From Thalassiosira profunda (lineage: Eukaryota > Bacillariophyta > Thalassiosirophyceae > Thalassiosirales > Thalassiosiraceae), in NCBI GenBank assembly GCA_036939355.1, contig JALLAP010001366.1:1-22330 (forward strand): DNA of 22,330 nucleotides. Reading direction: 5' to 3'. The stretch's first letter is position 1; every line of letters starts with the position of its first letter. Under the pieces are notes generated by a model. The model was not told the origin of the DNA, ran no database searches, and saw only the letters and a list, made by a program, of their open reading frames with translations. The position numbers and the translations under genes are program-made. This document shows, in pieces, positions 8,801 to 17,053 of the stretch.

Positions 8801-11266
8801 CTCCGCCGATGCCGGCTGAGGACTTTCCGCGGGCGACGCCGCGGCCTTTTCGGGAGACGAACGGGCGGCGGCGCCGTCGCGCTGGATCTTCGACGGGTCC
8901 CCTGCGGCAGCTCCGGCGACAAGGGGCGCCATCGGAACGCCCTCGCCCGCCACGGACGGCGGCCGGAACGAGAAGTCGTCTCCGTCCAAGGCGACGGGGA
9001 GCTTCTGCGGGGGCGGCAGGCAACCCGGCTGCCCCACGCCCACCCCCGGCGCCCCGGCGGGTGCCCCGGTGGGCGCGGCGTTGTCGCGGGGGCTCCATAT
9101 TGCGAGGCCGCCGCTCCACCGCGCCCCGGGCACGATCGAACTGGGGGGCGGCGGCTTCTCGTCCGTCGGAAACGGACAATCGCGGGGTTTGTCGGCGGGC
9201 GTGGACGGCGCGCGCCCCCGCTTCTTTTCGTTGGCCGGCGTGGGCGGCAACTCCGTCAGCGGCGGGTCCTCCGCGCCGTCGTTGCGCCCCGTCTTCTTCT
9301 CATCAGCCGGCGTGGGCGGCATTTCCATCAACGGCGGATCGTCTTCGCCCTCTCTATAATAAGCCTGGCTCCGGAACGCCTGCATCCGCTCGTCAAATTC
9401 CCGCTTCCTCCGATCGGACTCCAACTTCACCGCCTTGAGCTTGGCCTTCTTCTCCAGCAGCGACTTGTTGAACTCCACATGCTCGTCCTTCAAAATCACC
9501 TCGCCCTCATCACCAGCAGGAAGGTAGTCCATGCCCTCGATCGTCTTGGCCTCCGTTGATTTTTCGGGGGAGGGAGGCTCGTTCTGCAATTGCTTCAGCC
9601 GTGCCATGAAGGCGTTGACTTCGTCGAGCGTCGGCACGTCGGCGTCCCCCTCGTCGTCGTTTGGGTCGAAGTCCTCCTCGCGAATCGTCGAGACGTGCAG
9701 GGGGTCCCAGTCGGAACTGACCATCGACACGTCGTTCGGGTTGCCGCTCGTCGACATTTCCTGCTCATTCTCCGCGTCTTCCGGCCCTCCATCCTTATCG
9801 CCCCCTGCTCCTTCCGGCGTTACGCCCTCGCACTTCTCTGCCCCGTCGTCCGGCCCCTCCTCGTTCGACGCGGCTTCCACCATCGGCGCCGTCGACGGCG
9901 ACTGCCCCAACCCTAACCCCGCGTCCTCCCCCTCCCCCTCCTTCTCCTCCGGGGGGGTGGCCAGCACCCCCTCCAGCAGTTCGTTCCGCACCGTCGTCCG
10001 CGTGGGGTCCCACCCCGGCGTGCCCCCTGGTGTGGTGCCCGCACTCGCCGAAGCAACGGAGGACGGGGTGGCCGCGAGGCGCATTCTATCCGACGCCGAC
10101 ACGGTCGACGACAGCGAATGAGGCTGTGCGCCCAACGGCGCTGCGGCCCGGGGGGTGAGCAATCTCGGCATGGCCGCGGGGGAGGGGGAGGGCGCGGCGA
10201 CGCTCGAGTATTCCATTGCGGGCGTCGCGTCGATCGCCAGCGGGGCATCGGCCGCGGACGGCGGTGCCGCAGGGGGGGCGCCCTCCATACCCGCCGCCGC
10301 ATCCGAAGGGGGCGCGCCCTCCATGCCCGCCGCACGCGGCGTCCCCCGCTCCCCCGCCATCCGCCGTGCCAGCCAATTGCTCCGCTCCGCCACCCTCCGC
10401 GCCGTGTTGCCCGCGACCTCGGTCGGGGCCAAGGCCTCCGAGGGAACCTCCGAGGGGATCTCCGAGGGCGCCCCCGCCGAACTTCTGTCGTCGACGGCGT
10501 CGACGCTCCCGTCGACGCTCTCCACCGAATGGGGCCGGTCGAAGCTGCCGCTCTGAACGTTCTCCTGCCGCACGGCGTCCACGGTCGGGGCGAGCGCGGA
10601 GAAGAAGGCGTGGAGCGGCACCGCCCGGGCATTCGTTGGATCAGCCTCGCCGGCCATATTGGGGTCCGTCTCCTGGGACCTTCCCTTTCGCAGTTCGTCC
10701 GACGGCAGCGACGCCGGCGACCATACCGCGTCGGGGGGAGGGACGGGGAACCCCCTCCGGTCGATTGCCACGGGCCCCGCCGAACGTCCGCCCTGGCCGG
10801 CACTCTGCTGCGTGGGATTACTGGCCCCGCTCGCGCCCCCGCTCGTGCAGCCCCCGGTCGAGCTGCTAAACGACAGGCCCAGCGAGTCCCAATGGGGGAG
10901 CGCCGCGTTGGCCCCGTCGAGCTTGTCCTCGAGCGACCTTCGGCCATTACCCCCTTGTTGTTGTTGCAGCAGCTGCTCCCGCGCCTGGGCGAACCGGGCT
11001 GCCTGCTCCTCCGCCCGCCGCTCGTCCACATGCTGCTGCCACTGCATCGCCTGGCTTTCCTCCTTTTGCCGCCGCCGGAATTCCTTCCACCGCAACACGT
11101 CCTCGACGGGCGGCGTGCCCATCATCGCACACCCGGAGGCAAGCCCGGAGGGCCACGCGGGGGCAGACGAGTCTTGCGGAACGGAGGCGTCGCCGCACGG
11201 AGTTTGGCCGTAGGACCCGTCGCACTTGGGCACGAGGCGGCGCAGCCGCTCCGGGGAGGGGGGCAT
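5813..11266 (-). CDS. Very large, mostly disordered protein (1,817 aa), function unknown
   Basis: A single 5.45-kb frame with no introns. The start is ATG 11264-11266 (MPPSPERLRR); further upstream the frame holds only a GTG, not an ATG. Composition is rich in P, A, S, G, E and R, typical of intrinsically disordered protein. Two stretches look helical or coiled: residues ~58-104 (R/Q/E-rich, ending in a glutamine run) and ~585-637 (K/E/R-rich). A short motif of the form S-[ILV]-[KR]-[DE]-x-R/I-x-x-F-[EG] occurs at least three times (about 7853-7891, 7553-7594, 6932-6966). Imperfect internal repeats include EDPPLxExPPTPAxEKK and GMEGAPP. No catalytic domain, signal peptide or membrane span was found. 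A scaffold or cytoskeleton/nuclear linker role is possible but unsupported. The gene converges with the 3666 gene and diverges from the exosome gene. Confidence 0.75.
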   Translation of the reverse strand: MPPSPERLRRLVPKCDGSYGQTPCGDASVPQDSSAPAWPSGLASGCAMMGTPPVEDVLRWKEFRRRQKEESQAMQWQQHVDERRAEEQAARFAQAREQLLQQQQGGNGRRSLEDKLDGANAALPHWDSLGLSFSSSTGGCTSGGASGASNPTQQSAGQGGRSAGPVAIDRRGFPVPPPDAVWSPASLPSDELRKGRSQETDPNMAGEADPTNARAVPLHAFFSALAPTVDAVRQENVQSGSFDRPHSVESVDGSVDAVDDRSSAGAPSEIPSEVPSEALAPTEVAGNTARRVAERSNWLARRMAGERGTPRAAGMEGAPPSDAAAGMEGAPPAAPPSAADAPLAIDATPAMEYSSVAAPSPSPAAMPRLLTPRAAAPLGAQPHSLSSTVSASDRMRLAATPSSVASASAGTTPGGTPGWDPTRTTVRNELLEGVLATPPEEKEGEGEDAGLGLGQSPSTAPMVEAASNEEGPDDGAEKCEGVTPEGAGGDKDGGPEDAENEQEMSTSGNPNDVSMVSSDWDPLHVSTIREEDFDPNDDEGDADVPTLDEVNAFMARLKQLQNEPPSPEKSTEAKTIEGMDYLPAGDEGEVILKDEHVEFNKSLLEKKAKLKAVKLESDRRKREFDERMQAFRSQAYYREGEDDPPLMEMPPTPADEKKTGRNDGAEDPPLTELPPTPANEKKRGRAPSTPADKPRDCPFPTDEKPPPPSSIVPGARWSGGLAIWSPRDNAAPTGAPAGAPGVGVGQPGCLPPPQKLPVALDGDDFSFRPPSVAGEGVPMAPLVAGAAAGDPSKIQRDGAAARSSPEKAAASPAESPQPASAEEAPGPVKDPSPGIAPAEPSPRRPSTESAPAPQSPPPTSGASPATSEGDRGAGLGSAPPPSLPRAGYVGAPLGDRTASPVGSATSSNVVEPGAHRALQDPPEDDGEEQKDPEVGLLGVTVERRRKKERSPRGPRGPADKNGLDPADEAGRGILTAAEGEDNDAGRGGAPSQHEETSRKPMDPDGFDWKELAAEADARASNDRTLARLKRAQSSRRRPAEGNVPVATLGIVPEHGGVRPAAPKVSLATAGGDDEYSAVMGRARACLTPREASIDDRGGHFPAPRTVQEVQSDSGGRRGVQSEEGRSSIREIRSMFEAGRAAPPAPTAAEARARFESQLVSGRDFSKPSFLPRATTDPEHGGRAREDSFGGPTKAAERAAPELPVPEATSKEHDDLALAQSHSSDGVSLKDLRARFENGQGPLPHPSNTSAAYAGSTRTGSGIYLRHRDLRALSSLDGSTLATAESSLVQSEAHEGTVGDGTLGDGTLSTTRVLRYAQRLEKREARADSAAEGDASMQSFDVVETKETGSSKENRACGAAAPAADGEALAFSSPVKVRKMAFEAKPNPKGAADKTPERKRASLSPKRDVPPPQTTAGTAAVPPAATPVQEESPAPSVKERIAVFGGTAPRLARDRSTGATQAMPVQRASPVQTQAPPRTTAAARRAKANTPSPLWIAHKRSGGKGYSPNKAAPSAPANKSSPAVGGGGPSHNKTSPLKLPTSPPLQARRGDYQGGAKARRPSPVQTARYASPLAREHFDDDDEDGITLSPTFSEVSGLTIPTCLDGGDGAARASEAFDNLSRGGQLYHESMSPIARHRKQQEKGKGGAATRPYLRRDGNADSTDRLHEMKTPRARGSPGVSGKKPRPAQATQQGKNGTTTHREKIVSRVRASPRNKADPTNKHSHSRMNSISEHDQLRLSQSHSSDKSPVRHFDGRHAAKPNEPKNLQDRKDRYESVARVNRNAKKGQRRSNQYSRTARQSRDGDPDSLATAECIRVD
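9221..9345 (-). repeat. Imperfect tandem repeat within the large disordered protein
   Basis: Two units of about 52 bp (9221-9272 and 9293-9345) both encode EDPPLxExPPTPAxEKK. They differ at several synonymous and non-synonymous positions, so this is an older internal duplication. Confidence 0.7.
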
Positions 11267-11681
11267 CGTTTCCAATTTCCAGGCGACGGGGATAGACGAA
11301 GAGGCGACACGCAGACACGAGATGTGCACTGCAAGTCGCTACGATCGACTCAGCGAGACCGCGGCCGGTTTTGGTTTGCCCGCTCACTCGATCGGCGACT
11401 GGAGGGTCGAGCTCCCGCGCTGGCTGCTCGATGCTGCGGGCGGTCAGCGCCGGCAGCTACAATATGGGGTGCTGGTGGACGCCGCACGTTGTTCTCTGTG
11501 AAAAATGAAGGTGCGGGGTGCGGCGATTTTTTCCGACCGCACAAACGGACTTGCTAAATTAGTCAGCTGCCAGGTCTCCTATCCTCATCCGGCACTCAAA
11601 GCGGCCGCCGCCGCCGGCCAAGCAAAAGCAAGCGCCAAGCACAGCCACCCCGCCACCACGACGGCCCCCAGGCATCCCCCC
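11267..11681. promoter_or_regulatory. Divergent intergenic region upstream of the disordered protein and the exosome gene
   Basis: A 415-bp stretch between divergent ATGs. An in-frame ATG exists at 11505 for the plus-strand gene, but the sequence it would add looks non-conserved and the 11682 ATG sits in a better context, so I treat this as promoter plus 5' UTR. No clear core promoter element was seen. Confidence 0.45.
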
Positions 11682-12819
11682 ATGGCGGCCACCGCCACCC
11701 TCACCAACTGCTACGCCCCCCTCCCCGCCGCGTCGTCCGCGGCGGCCGACGTCTCGGCCGACTTTGACCCCTTTTCGCGCCTTGTCGACACATCAACATC
11801 CGATGCCGATGGGCGCTCCCTCCAATTCCAATCGAACGACGGCCATCAAACTGGGGACGGCAGCAGCCAGCCCGACGCGCCGGCGGCGAAACAGACGCGC
11901 GGCCCGCGGGGATTGCGGCAACTGCACCTGAGCCGGGGGATATTGTCGCAATCGACTGGCAGCGCGCTGGTGGAGTGGGGCCACACGAAATTGGTCGTTT
12001 CCGTGCGGGGTCCCCGGCCGGTGAACTGCTCGAGCCTGAATGCGGCCAACGGCGGCGGCGGGTTGGTCTGCGAGGGTGAGTGATAGCCGTCGGGTTGAGA
12101 GCAGGGCGAATTAATTGCAAACACGTCGGGGGCTCTGCAAAGTTGACACACATCTCGTGCTCACATCTTCATAATTCTGCCATACAGTGCGATACCTGCC
12201 CCACGTCGGCATCCGCCCCGAAACCCTCGCCCGCCACTCCCTCTCCTCGGACTTCTCCTCCAAAACCCCCGCCGGGGCGCGGATCCCCCGCGACGCCCTC
12301 GGGAGCGCGTCGGACCTTTCCCCCCTCTCTTCGGGCGGAGCCCCCGGCGCCCCCGCCGCGTTCTTGGACGAGGCGTACCTCTCCCGGAGGTTAAGGGAGG
12401 CGCTAGCGCCAGCGGCGATGGTGGACAGTTGCGGAGGTAAAGTGTGCGTGGAGGTATTCGTGGAGGTGCTGCAGAGCGACGGGGGCGTGTTCAATGCGGC
12501 GGTCGTCGGGGCGAGCTTGGCGTTGGCCGACGCGGGGGTGGGGCTGCGGGACGTGGTGTGCGCGGCGAGCGCGGCGGTGGTGAAGACGGGAAAGTTGTAC
12601 CATGCCATTGCCGATCCAACGGAGGACGAGATATTGCAGGCATCGGGGGTGGTGACCATTGCGATGATGCCGAATTGGCGCGAGGTGACAGTGTGGGATC
12701 AATTCGGGAAGATGTCGATAGAGTCTTCTAAAGAGGCGTTGGAGCTGGCGAGAGATGGTTGCGCGACGATGCACAAGTTTCTGAAGAATTGTCTTACAAA
12801 TGGCAAAGACGAGAGATAA
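11682..12819 (+). CDS. MTR3: Exosome complex RNase PH-domain subunit, MTR3 type (two exons)
   Basis: Exon 1 is 11682-12075 and exon 2 is 12188-12819, giving 341 residues. Exon 1 carries the RNase PH-fold opening LSRGILSQSTGSALVEWGH followed by TKLVVSVRGPRPV, which fits MTR3/EXOSC6 (L-S-Q-x2-G-S-A-x2-E-x-G-x-T-K, V-x-G-P-R) better than RRP41 or RRP46. Splicing joins CE to VRY, giving the CEVRY strand expected next. Exon 2 holds VEVLQSDGGVFNAAVVGASL and ALADAGV, a strongly conserved RNase PH block. MTR3 is one of six ring subunits of the eukaryotic exosome, which handles 3'-to-5' RNA turnover and processing in nucleus and cytoplasm; in animals and yeast it is not catalytic. The protein is longer than usual because of a ~65-residue disordered N-terminus and an insertion after CEVRY. 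ATG 11682 was chosen for its CCCATGGCG context. RRP41-like identity is the alternative. Confidence 0.82.
12076..12187 (+). other. Intron (112 bp) in the MTR3-type gene
   Basis: The donor is GTGAGT at 12076 and the acceptor is CATACAG ending at 12187, phase 1. Without splicing the frame stops at 12081-12083. Splicing makes a GTG codon across the junction and links two halves of one RNase PH domain. Confidence 0.88.
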
Positions 12820-13701
12820 ACGTACTCAGAGGAGAACACAATCGCATGGTTGGTGGCAAAGCGCAGGCAAGGAATCATCCACCGATTGTGAGAGACGTTC
12901 CCTTCAAAACAAACACTTTCTGCAATATACCTCTAGATTGCAAGTTTGTCCGCGGTGCCAGCAATTTCCGTGAGCTTGGTACACGCTACTGGATCAATTC
13001 CTTCCGAGACGAGAAGAACTTTCTTGGCAAAGTTTGCACAAACTCAGAGCAGCGCATCCACAGCAGCGCTCAGAGATGACATAATTCTACTCTTTTTTCC
13101 CCATCCATCTGCTGCTCCTATGTATGAGTACGATCTTTTGACAACTTTGTGGTGCTCAGCAGAGGGTAATAAAGACTCAGTGGTGGTGCTGCCGGCGGTT
13201 TTTACAGCAGCAGCGCGTTGTTCAAGTAAGCGCCGGCGCGCGCGGGGGATTGAGCGAGGGTTAACCCCAATGTGTGTTCGATTGCGAAGGAGCTTAGGCA
13301 CAGGGGAACAATTTCGAAGCAGATCGAAGCGACTTGGATGACAGCAAACAGGTGGTTTTGGCGATACAAATTGCCTCATCGCTAACTGGGACCGAAGTGA
13401 CGTAGGACTTGGTATTTTGTTCTGTAAAAAGCGTTCTCAACTTTCTGCATTTTTGCATTTTCTTCACCCAGCGCAGCGGACAAAGCAAGAGACTGCACAC
13501 GCAAAGCAACAGGGGATGGAGTTGCCAGGTGCCCGCACCGACCGCTCATAAGTCAGCAACGGCGCAAGCAAGGGAAGGGCCCGCCCGCACCGCCGCGCCG
13601 CCTCGTAGCACCCTCCGCATCGCGTAGGCTCCACGCGCCAGCCTCATCACCGGCGTAGGCCGCGGATCGCACGGCCAGCCTCACACCCACGAATCTTCAA
13701 C
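12820..13701. other. Intergenic region, exosome gene 3' side to RING gene 5' side
   Basis: 882 bp with no supported gene. It has a canonical AATAAA at 13168-13173 (about 350 bp after the exosome stop), a T-rich run near 13091, and a degenerate pair GCGTAGGC...GCCAGCCTCA (13622-13646 and 13653-13683) just before the RING gene start. Small open frames here have no recognisable features. No tRNA-like fold was noticed by eye. Confidence 0.5.
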
Positions 13702-15822
13702 ATGCCGCGACGCCACTTGCGAACCCGACCAGCCCCGGCTCACCGGGCGTTGGACCACCTCCCCGAATCGACATTCGAGGTATCCGAGGAGAATGCCAGC
13801 CGCGACGCCCTCCAGGACCGCGAGCACCCGCTCAAGGCGCCCCAGCTCCAGCAGCCCCCCAACTCAAAACAGAGCGACGCGGCCTCCTGGGACACCCGCG
13901 CCACGATCCTCCTCGCCGAGGCCCTCGCCGTGACCGCCATCGTCGGGATCATCCTCTTCTACTGCCTCCGCAAGCAGCGCCAGCGGTCGACGCGGCGGCG
14001 CGTCTTCACCTCTCAGCAGCTGCAGGAGTGGACGACCATACGCATCCCCGCCGCGGGAGGGGGAGGGGCCGCGATCGTGGTGCCCCCCTCGCCCCGGAGG
14101 AACGGGCGGAGGGCAAGGATGGACAGCAACGTCAGCGGCATGTCCATCGTGTCGGTGGGACGGGATGGGAGGATCCGAGTCGACAGTGGAGTGGGGGGGA
14201 TGTCCCTCGGCGAGGTGCCCGCTCGGTTGGCGGGGGCGAACGGCCCCAACAATGAGGGCAGTGCCTCCGACGACGACAACACTCCTGGAGAAGCCACAGA
14301 CGAAGAAAGGAGTCGGGCACAGAGGGTGTGGGATGCCGTCTTGTTCGTCCCGCGAACGATAGGCCGCGCCCTGATGTATCCCCTGCTCGCGCTCGAGGCC
14401 GGCGTCAACGATTGGGCGCAGGAGAACCAGGACGAGATTTTCCTGCGGCAGTTCGTCGAACGGCTGGAGGCCGAGCGGGAGGCGGCGATGGAAAGCCCCG
14501 AGGAGAGGGAAAAGCGGCTGAAGGAGGCGTTCTTGAAGGAGTGCATGGTCTGGGTACGTTCTGATGTGATCGTTATTTGTTGTGCATATCATGTGTGCTT
14601 TTCCGCGTGGTTGCTAACCGCTATTTGCATACCCCATCGGCCTCTACCGCAGAAATTGAATGATGAAAACTTCCTACCTCCCCCGACTCTACTTGCCGTC
14701 CTTGGGGGAGATGAGCCAGCCCCTCAAGATGAAGAAATGAATTACGGCTTGTACAGCCTCGGTGAAGGCGCAGAGGACGTCCTAGTGGATTTGGAAGAGG
14801 GAAACATGGAGACCATTCCTGAGGACCATCCGCAAGGTGTTCCAACGGAGGTCGATGAGGGAGAAGGGGGCAGAGGTAGTGGGGGTGGTAGTTGTCCGAT
14901 CAATCCCGTTTGTGGGGGAGAACATGCCCCCCCAGCAGAAGCAGCTGAGAAAGAATCAATTGGTGCGCCTCGAGCTATCCACGAAGAGGGTACTGTCGCC
15001 GATGATGATTGCGAATCTGATACCGCAGGGTACTGGTACTGGGAGACACCCAAAACAGAAGAACCTACGCCGCTCATGATGGATGAAACTGTCAACAGCC
15101 CTGCAGCTACAGCGCTGGAACAGCGTCCTTCTGCTGAAGATACCTTTGACAGCGACGCTGAGCCGGGATACTTGTATCTGAGCTCGTCGGGACGCAACAG
15201 GCGCCGGGCAAACACTGACAGCTCCATTTCATCGGCCAACCATTCCACACTTTCCAGCGCCGAGTCTGCAGAGTCTCTTGGCTCCGTATCGGTGCCTTCG
15301 ACAGATTCTCACAAGATTTCCAATGAGTGTGCAATTTGTCTGTGCGAGTACGAGTCGGGGGATGTGGTAGTTGCTTCTTCCAACAGCGAATGCCCCCATG
15401 CCTTTCACCAGGAGTGCATCGTTGAGTGGCTGTGTAAGATGCAAGAGGGGACGCCGTGCCCCTGCTGTCGACAGACGTTCGTGGAATTGGACGACCAAAC
15501 ACCGAATGGCCCCAGGGCCAGGACTAGCAGCACTGGCGCCAATGAAGCCCTTCGTGCCACGGAGGATCCGGAAGAAGCGGAGCGACAGCGCCAGGAGCGA
15601 CGGAGGCGCACCATAGAGCTGGGTCTACGGCGGGGAGGGCGCGCGTTCAACGCATCAGTGATCTCCTTCCGGTCCGGCAGCATGAGTTCGAACGATGCGA
15701 CGGGGACTCCCGAGGACCCCGAACGCCAGCGCCAAGAGAGGATTGAGAGGCTGAGGCGCCGCATAGAATTGGGCGCGCGACGGGGAAGGGCGTTCAACAC
15801 TTCGGTTATCAGCATGAGATGA
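13702..15822 (+). CDS. Transmembrane RING-H2 protein, putative E3 ubiquitin ligase
   Basis: The start is ATG 13702 (MPRRHLRTRP). A single hydrophobic span lies at residues ~67-89 (ILLAEALAVTAIVGIILFYC), followed by a basic stretch that suggests the C-terminal side is cytosolic. A RING-H2 finger lies at residues ~510-556 of the spliced protein: CAIC, then C-P-H-A-F-H-Q-E-C, then CPCC, giving the C3H2C3 zinc ligand set. RING-H2 proteins recruit E2 enzymes to ubiquitinate substrates; with one N-terminal span this resembles ATL-type membrane E3s in layout. The middle is acidic, low-complexity sequence. A probable 99-bp intron (14554-14652) is in frame, so the product is 706 residues unspliced or 673 spliced. 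The C-terminus carries a tandem ~38-residue repeat. Substrate and membrane are unknown. The 290 bp downstream, up to the convergent 16113 stop, shows no gene. Confidence 0.85.
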   Translation: MPRRHLRTRPAPAHRALDHLPESTFEVSEENASRDALQDREHPLKAPQLQQPPNSKQSDAASWDTRATILLAEALAVTAIVGIILFYCLRKQRQRSTRRRVFTSQQLQEWTTIRIPAAGGGGAAIVVPPSPRRNGRRARMDSNVSGMSIVSVGRDGRIRVDSGVGGMSLGEVPARLAGANGPNNEGSASDDDNTPGEATDEERSRAQRVWDAVLFVPRTIGRALMYPLLALEAGVNDWAQENQDEIFLRQFVERLEAEREAAMESPEEREKRLKEAFLKECMVWVRSDVIVICCAYHVCFSAWLLTAICIPHRPLPQKLNDENFLPPPTLLAVLGGDEPAPQDEEMNYGLYSLGEGAEDVLVDLEEGNMETIPEDHPQGVPTEVDEGEGGRGSGGGSCPINPVCGGEHAPPAEAAEKESIGAPRAIHEEGTVADDDCESDTAGYWYWETPKTEEPTPLMMDETVNSPAATALEQRPSAEDTFDSDAEPGYLYLSSSGRNRRRANTDSSISSANHSTLSSAESAESLGSVSVPSTDSHKISNECAICLCEYESGDVVVASSNSECPHAFHQECIVEWLCKMQEGTPCPCCRQTFVELDDQTPNGPRARTSSTGANEALRATEDPEEAERQRQERRRRTIELGLRRGGRAFNASVISFRSGSMSSNDATGTPEDPERQRQERIERLRRRIELGARRGRAFNTSVISMR
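14554..14652 (+). other. Probable in-frame intron (99 bp) in the RING gene
   Basis: The donor is GTACGT right after the TGG codon and the acceptor is CTCTACCGCAG, phase 0, length divisible by three and without stops. The translated insert is hydrophobic and cysteine-rich, unlike the charged flanks, and base composition drops in GC. Splicing joins MVW to KLNDENF. Confidence 0.75.
15562..15822 (+). repeat. C-terminal tandem repeat of the RING protein
   Basis: Two units (about 15562-15678 and 15712-15819) both encode EDPE...RQRQER..RR.IELG.RRGRAFN[AT]SVIS. Both end in an SVIS-[FM]-R motif. The units are basic and likely helical, and the protein ends right after the second. Confidence 0.8.
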
Positions 15823-16112
15823 GGGAAATGAAACGCAGAGTGCACATTTGTGAATCCGCTACTAGATAGGTAGAAACAGCTATTAGATGGATGCAGTGAG
15901 GCAGAAAAGGCAAAGCACGGAGCGTAAGGATGTTTGTTTGCTGTAGCGTTCTTGGGTAACACCAAGAACCTGCTATTTCTTGAGATTGCATTGTGGTCTC
16001 AACTGACGATGCTGCACCCTCTACCCGTACATATTCTCCCCAACCTGCAAATATTACTTACATCCCATCCATTCGGGACCTCAGATTGCAATGTCCCCAA
16101 GGGCATTATCTC

Positions 16113-16862
16113 TCATTGCTCCTTCAGTGCCATCACTTCTCGTATCAGCTTCTTATTCGCGTTGGCCTTGGTTATTGCCAATTCCTTCTCCGTCAAGCCC
16201 TGATCATACTCCTTTTGCAACTTAGCAAAAGTCGTTTTGTAAGCCGTATTTGCGTCTTCCTCCTCCTTTTCCGTCGCTTTGATCAATGCCTCGAGAGCAT
16301 CATACGACATGTCCATGAAGAACTCCATTTGGGGGCGTTCGTCGGGAGCGCAGGCGTCCAGACTTCCGGGAAGGCAGGTGGGAACCAGCGCCTTTGCCGC
16401 AAACGACTTGAATTGCTCATATGTCTTATCTCCCATTGGATACTCTTGCAGGTGCACTCCCCCGTGGCTGGCGTCGCCGTACAAGAACGTCGGCAGCCCC
16501 ATGATCTTGAATCGGGCGCACAGTCCCTTGCCCTTCGGGCTGTCCGTGCAATCGATGCTTCCGATGAGTATGTCGTCGCTGTCCGGCAATTCCTGGTAAT
16601 GCGTCGCCAGCTTGTTCCAATCGGGGGCAACCTCCTTGCAGTGGGGACAATACGGCGCGTAGAATTTGATAAAGACGAGTTTGCCATTCGTCAGTTCGTC
16701 AAAGTTGTCGGTCGTGAGCCGGACGGCCTTTTCGGATGCGCGGACGTTGTCTATGCTCACGGGATCTCGCCCCGGCGGTTCGTATGTGTAGGCGTCGGAG
16801 GTGCATCGCGCCGCCCAGGCGAGCAATAGGAGGATCACGCGCGGCAGCGCGCCCAGTGGCAT
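16113..16862 (-). CDS. Thioredoxin-fold, PDI-like protein with signal peptide
   Basis: The start chosen is ATG 16860-16862, because it places a classical signal peptide (MPLGALPRVILLLLAWAARC) at the N-terminus; an upstream extension of the frame would hide it. The product is 249 residues. The thioredoxin domain at ~42-165 has FIKFYAPYCPHCKEVAPDW with a CPHC active site (C72, C75) and the cis-proline P124 in IMGLPTFLYGD. Two extra cysteine-bearing loops follow. The C-terminal ~55 residues form a charged, probably coiled-coil helix ending MALKEQ. PDI-family proteins make or rearrange disulfides of secretory proteins in the ER. There is no KDEL/HDEL signal, so retention must rely on something else, or the protein is secreted or plastid-ER associated. 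It has one domain, shorter than classical PDI. It is transcribed away from the AT-hook gene. Confidence 0.87.
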   Translation of the reverse strand: MPLGALPRVILLLLAWAARCTSDAYTYEPPGRDPVSIDNVRASEKAVRLTTDNFDELTNGKLVFIKFYAPYCPHCKEVAPDWNKLATHYQELPDSDDILIGSIDCTDSPKGKGLCARFKIMGLPTFLYGDASHGGVHLQEYPMGDKTYEQFKSFAAKALVPTCLPGSLDACAPDERPQMEFFMDMSYDALEALIKATEKEEEDANTAYKTTFAKLQKEYDQGLTEKELAITKANANKKLIREVMALKEQ

Positions 16863-17053
16863 GGCGAGAAGGCGAGGAGGCGGCCGTGGGGGCCTGGAGG
16901 AGGGCGCTGCAGCGCAGCGGGGGTGGGCGTCAGGGGCGTTTTTTTGCAACGGTCGGTTAGGTCGGATTTTGCCTCGGTTCACCTGCACTTTCACCACCTG
17001 CGGTGCACATCACCATCACCGACCTTGGTTGCCGCCCCTCTCGAACCTTTGCA
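16863..17053. promoter_or_regulatory. Short shared upstream region of the PDI-like and AT-hook genes
   Basis: Only 191 bp separates the two divergent ATGs, so both promoters and 5' UTRs must fit here. It contains a run of seven T at 16940-16946. No specific motif could be assigned. Confidence 0.45.

Noticed and set aside
6386..9559. 1,057-codon open frame on the plus strand, opposite the large disordered protein gene
   Set aside because: Very rich in R, G and P with no domain-like pattern; long antisense frames are expected opposite a GC-rich, GC3-biased coding region. The minus-strand frame is longer and has more protein-like motifs.
10218..10376. GC-rich repeated sequence (GMEGAPP, PSE repeats) as a possible mobile or satellite element
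   Set aside because: These are short in-frame amino-acid repeats of the disordered protein, with no terminal repeats or target-site duplication.
10118..11557. 479-codon plus-strand open frame overlapping the start of the disordered protein gene and its upstream region
   Set aside because: Same GC-driven shadow composition, crosses the intergenic region, and has no recognisable features.
11505..11681. Upstream in-frame ATG at 11505 as the start of the MTR3-type gene
   Set aside because: It would add 59 low-complexity residues before a better ATG context at 11682 and lies in the divergent promoter region.
13240..13340. Possible tRNA (GTGTTCGATTGC resembles a T-loop)
   Set aside because: No matching acceptor stem, D-arm or anticodon stem could be paired around it by eye.
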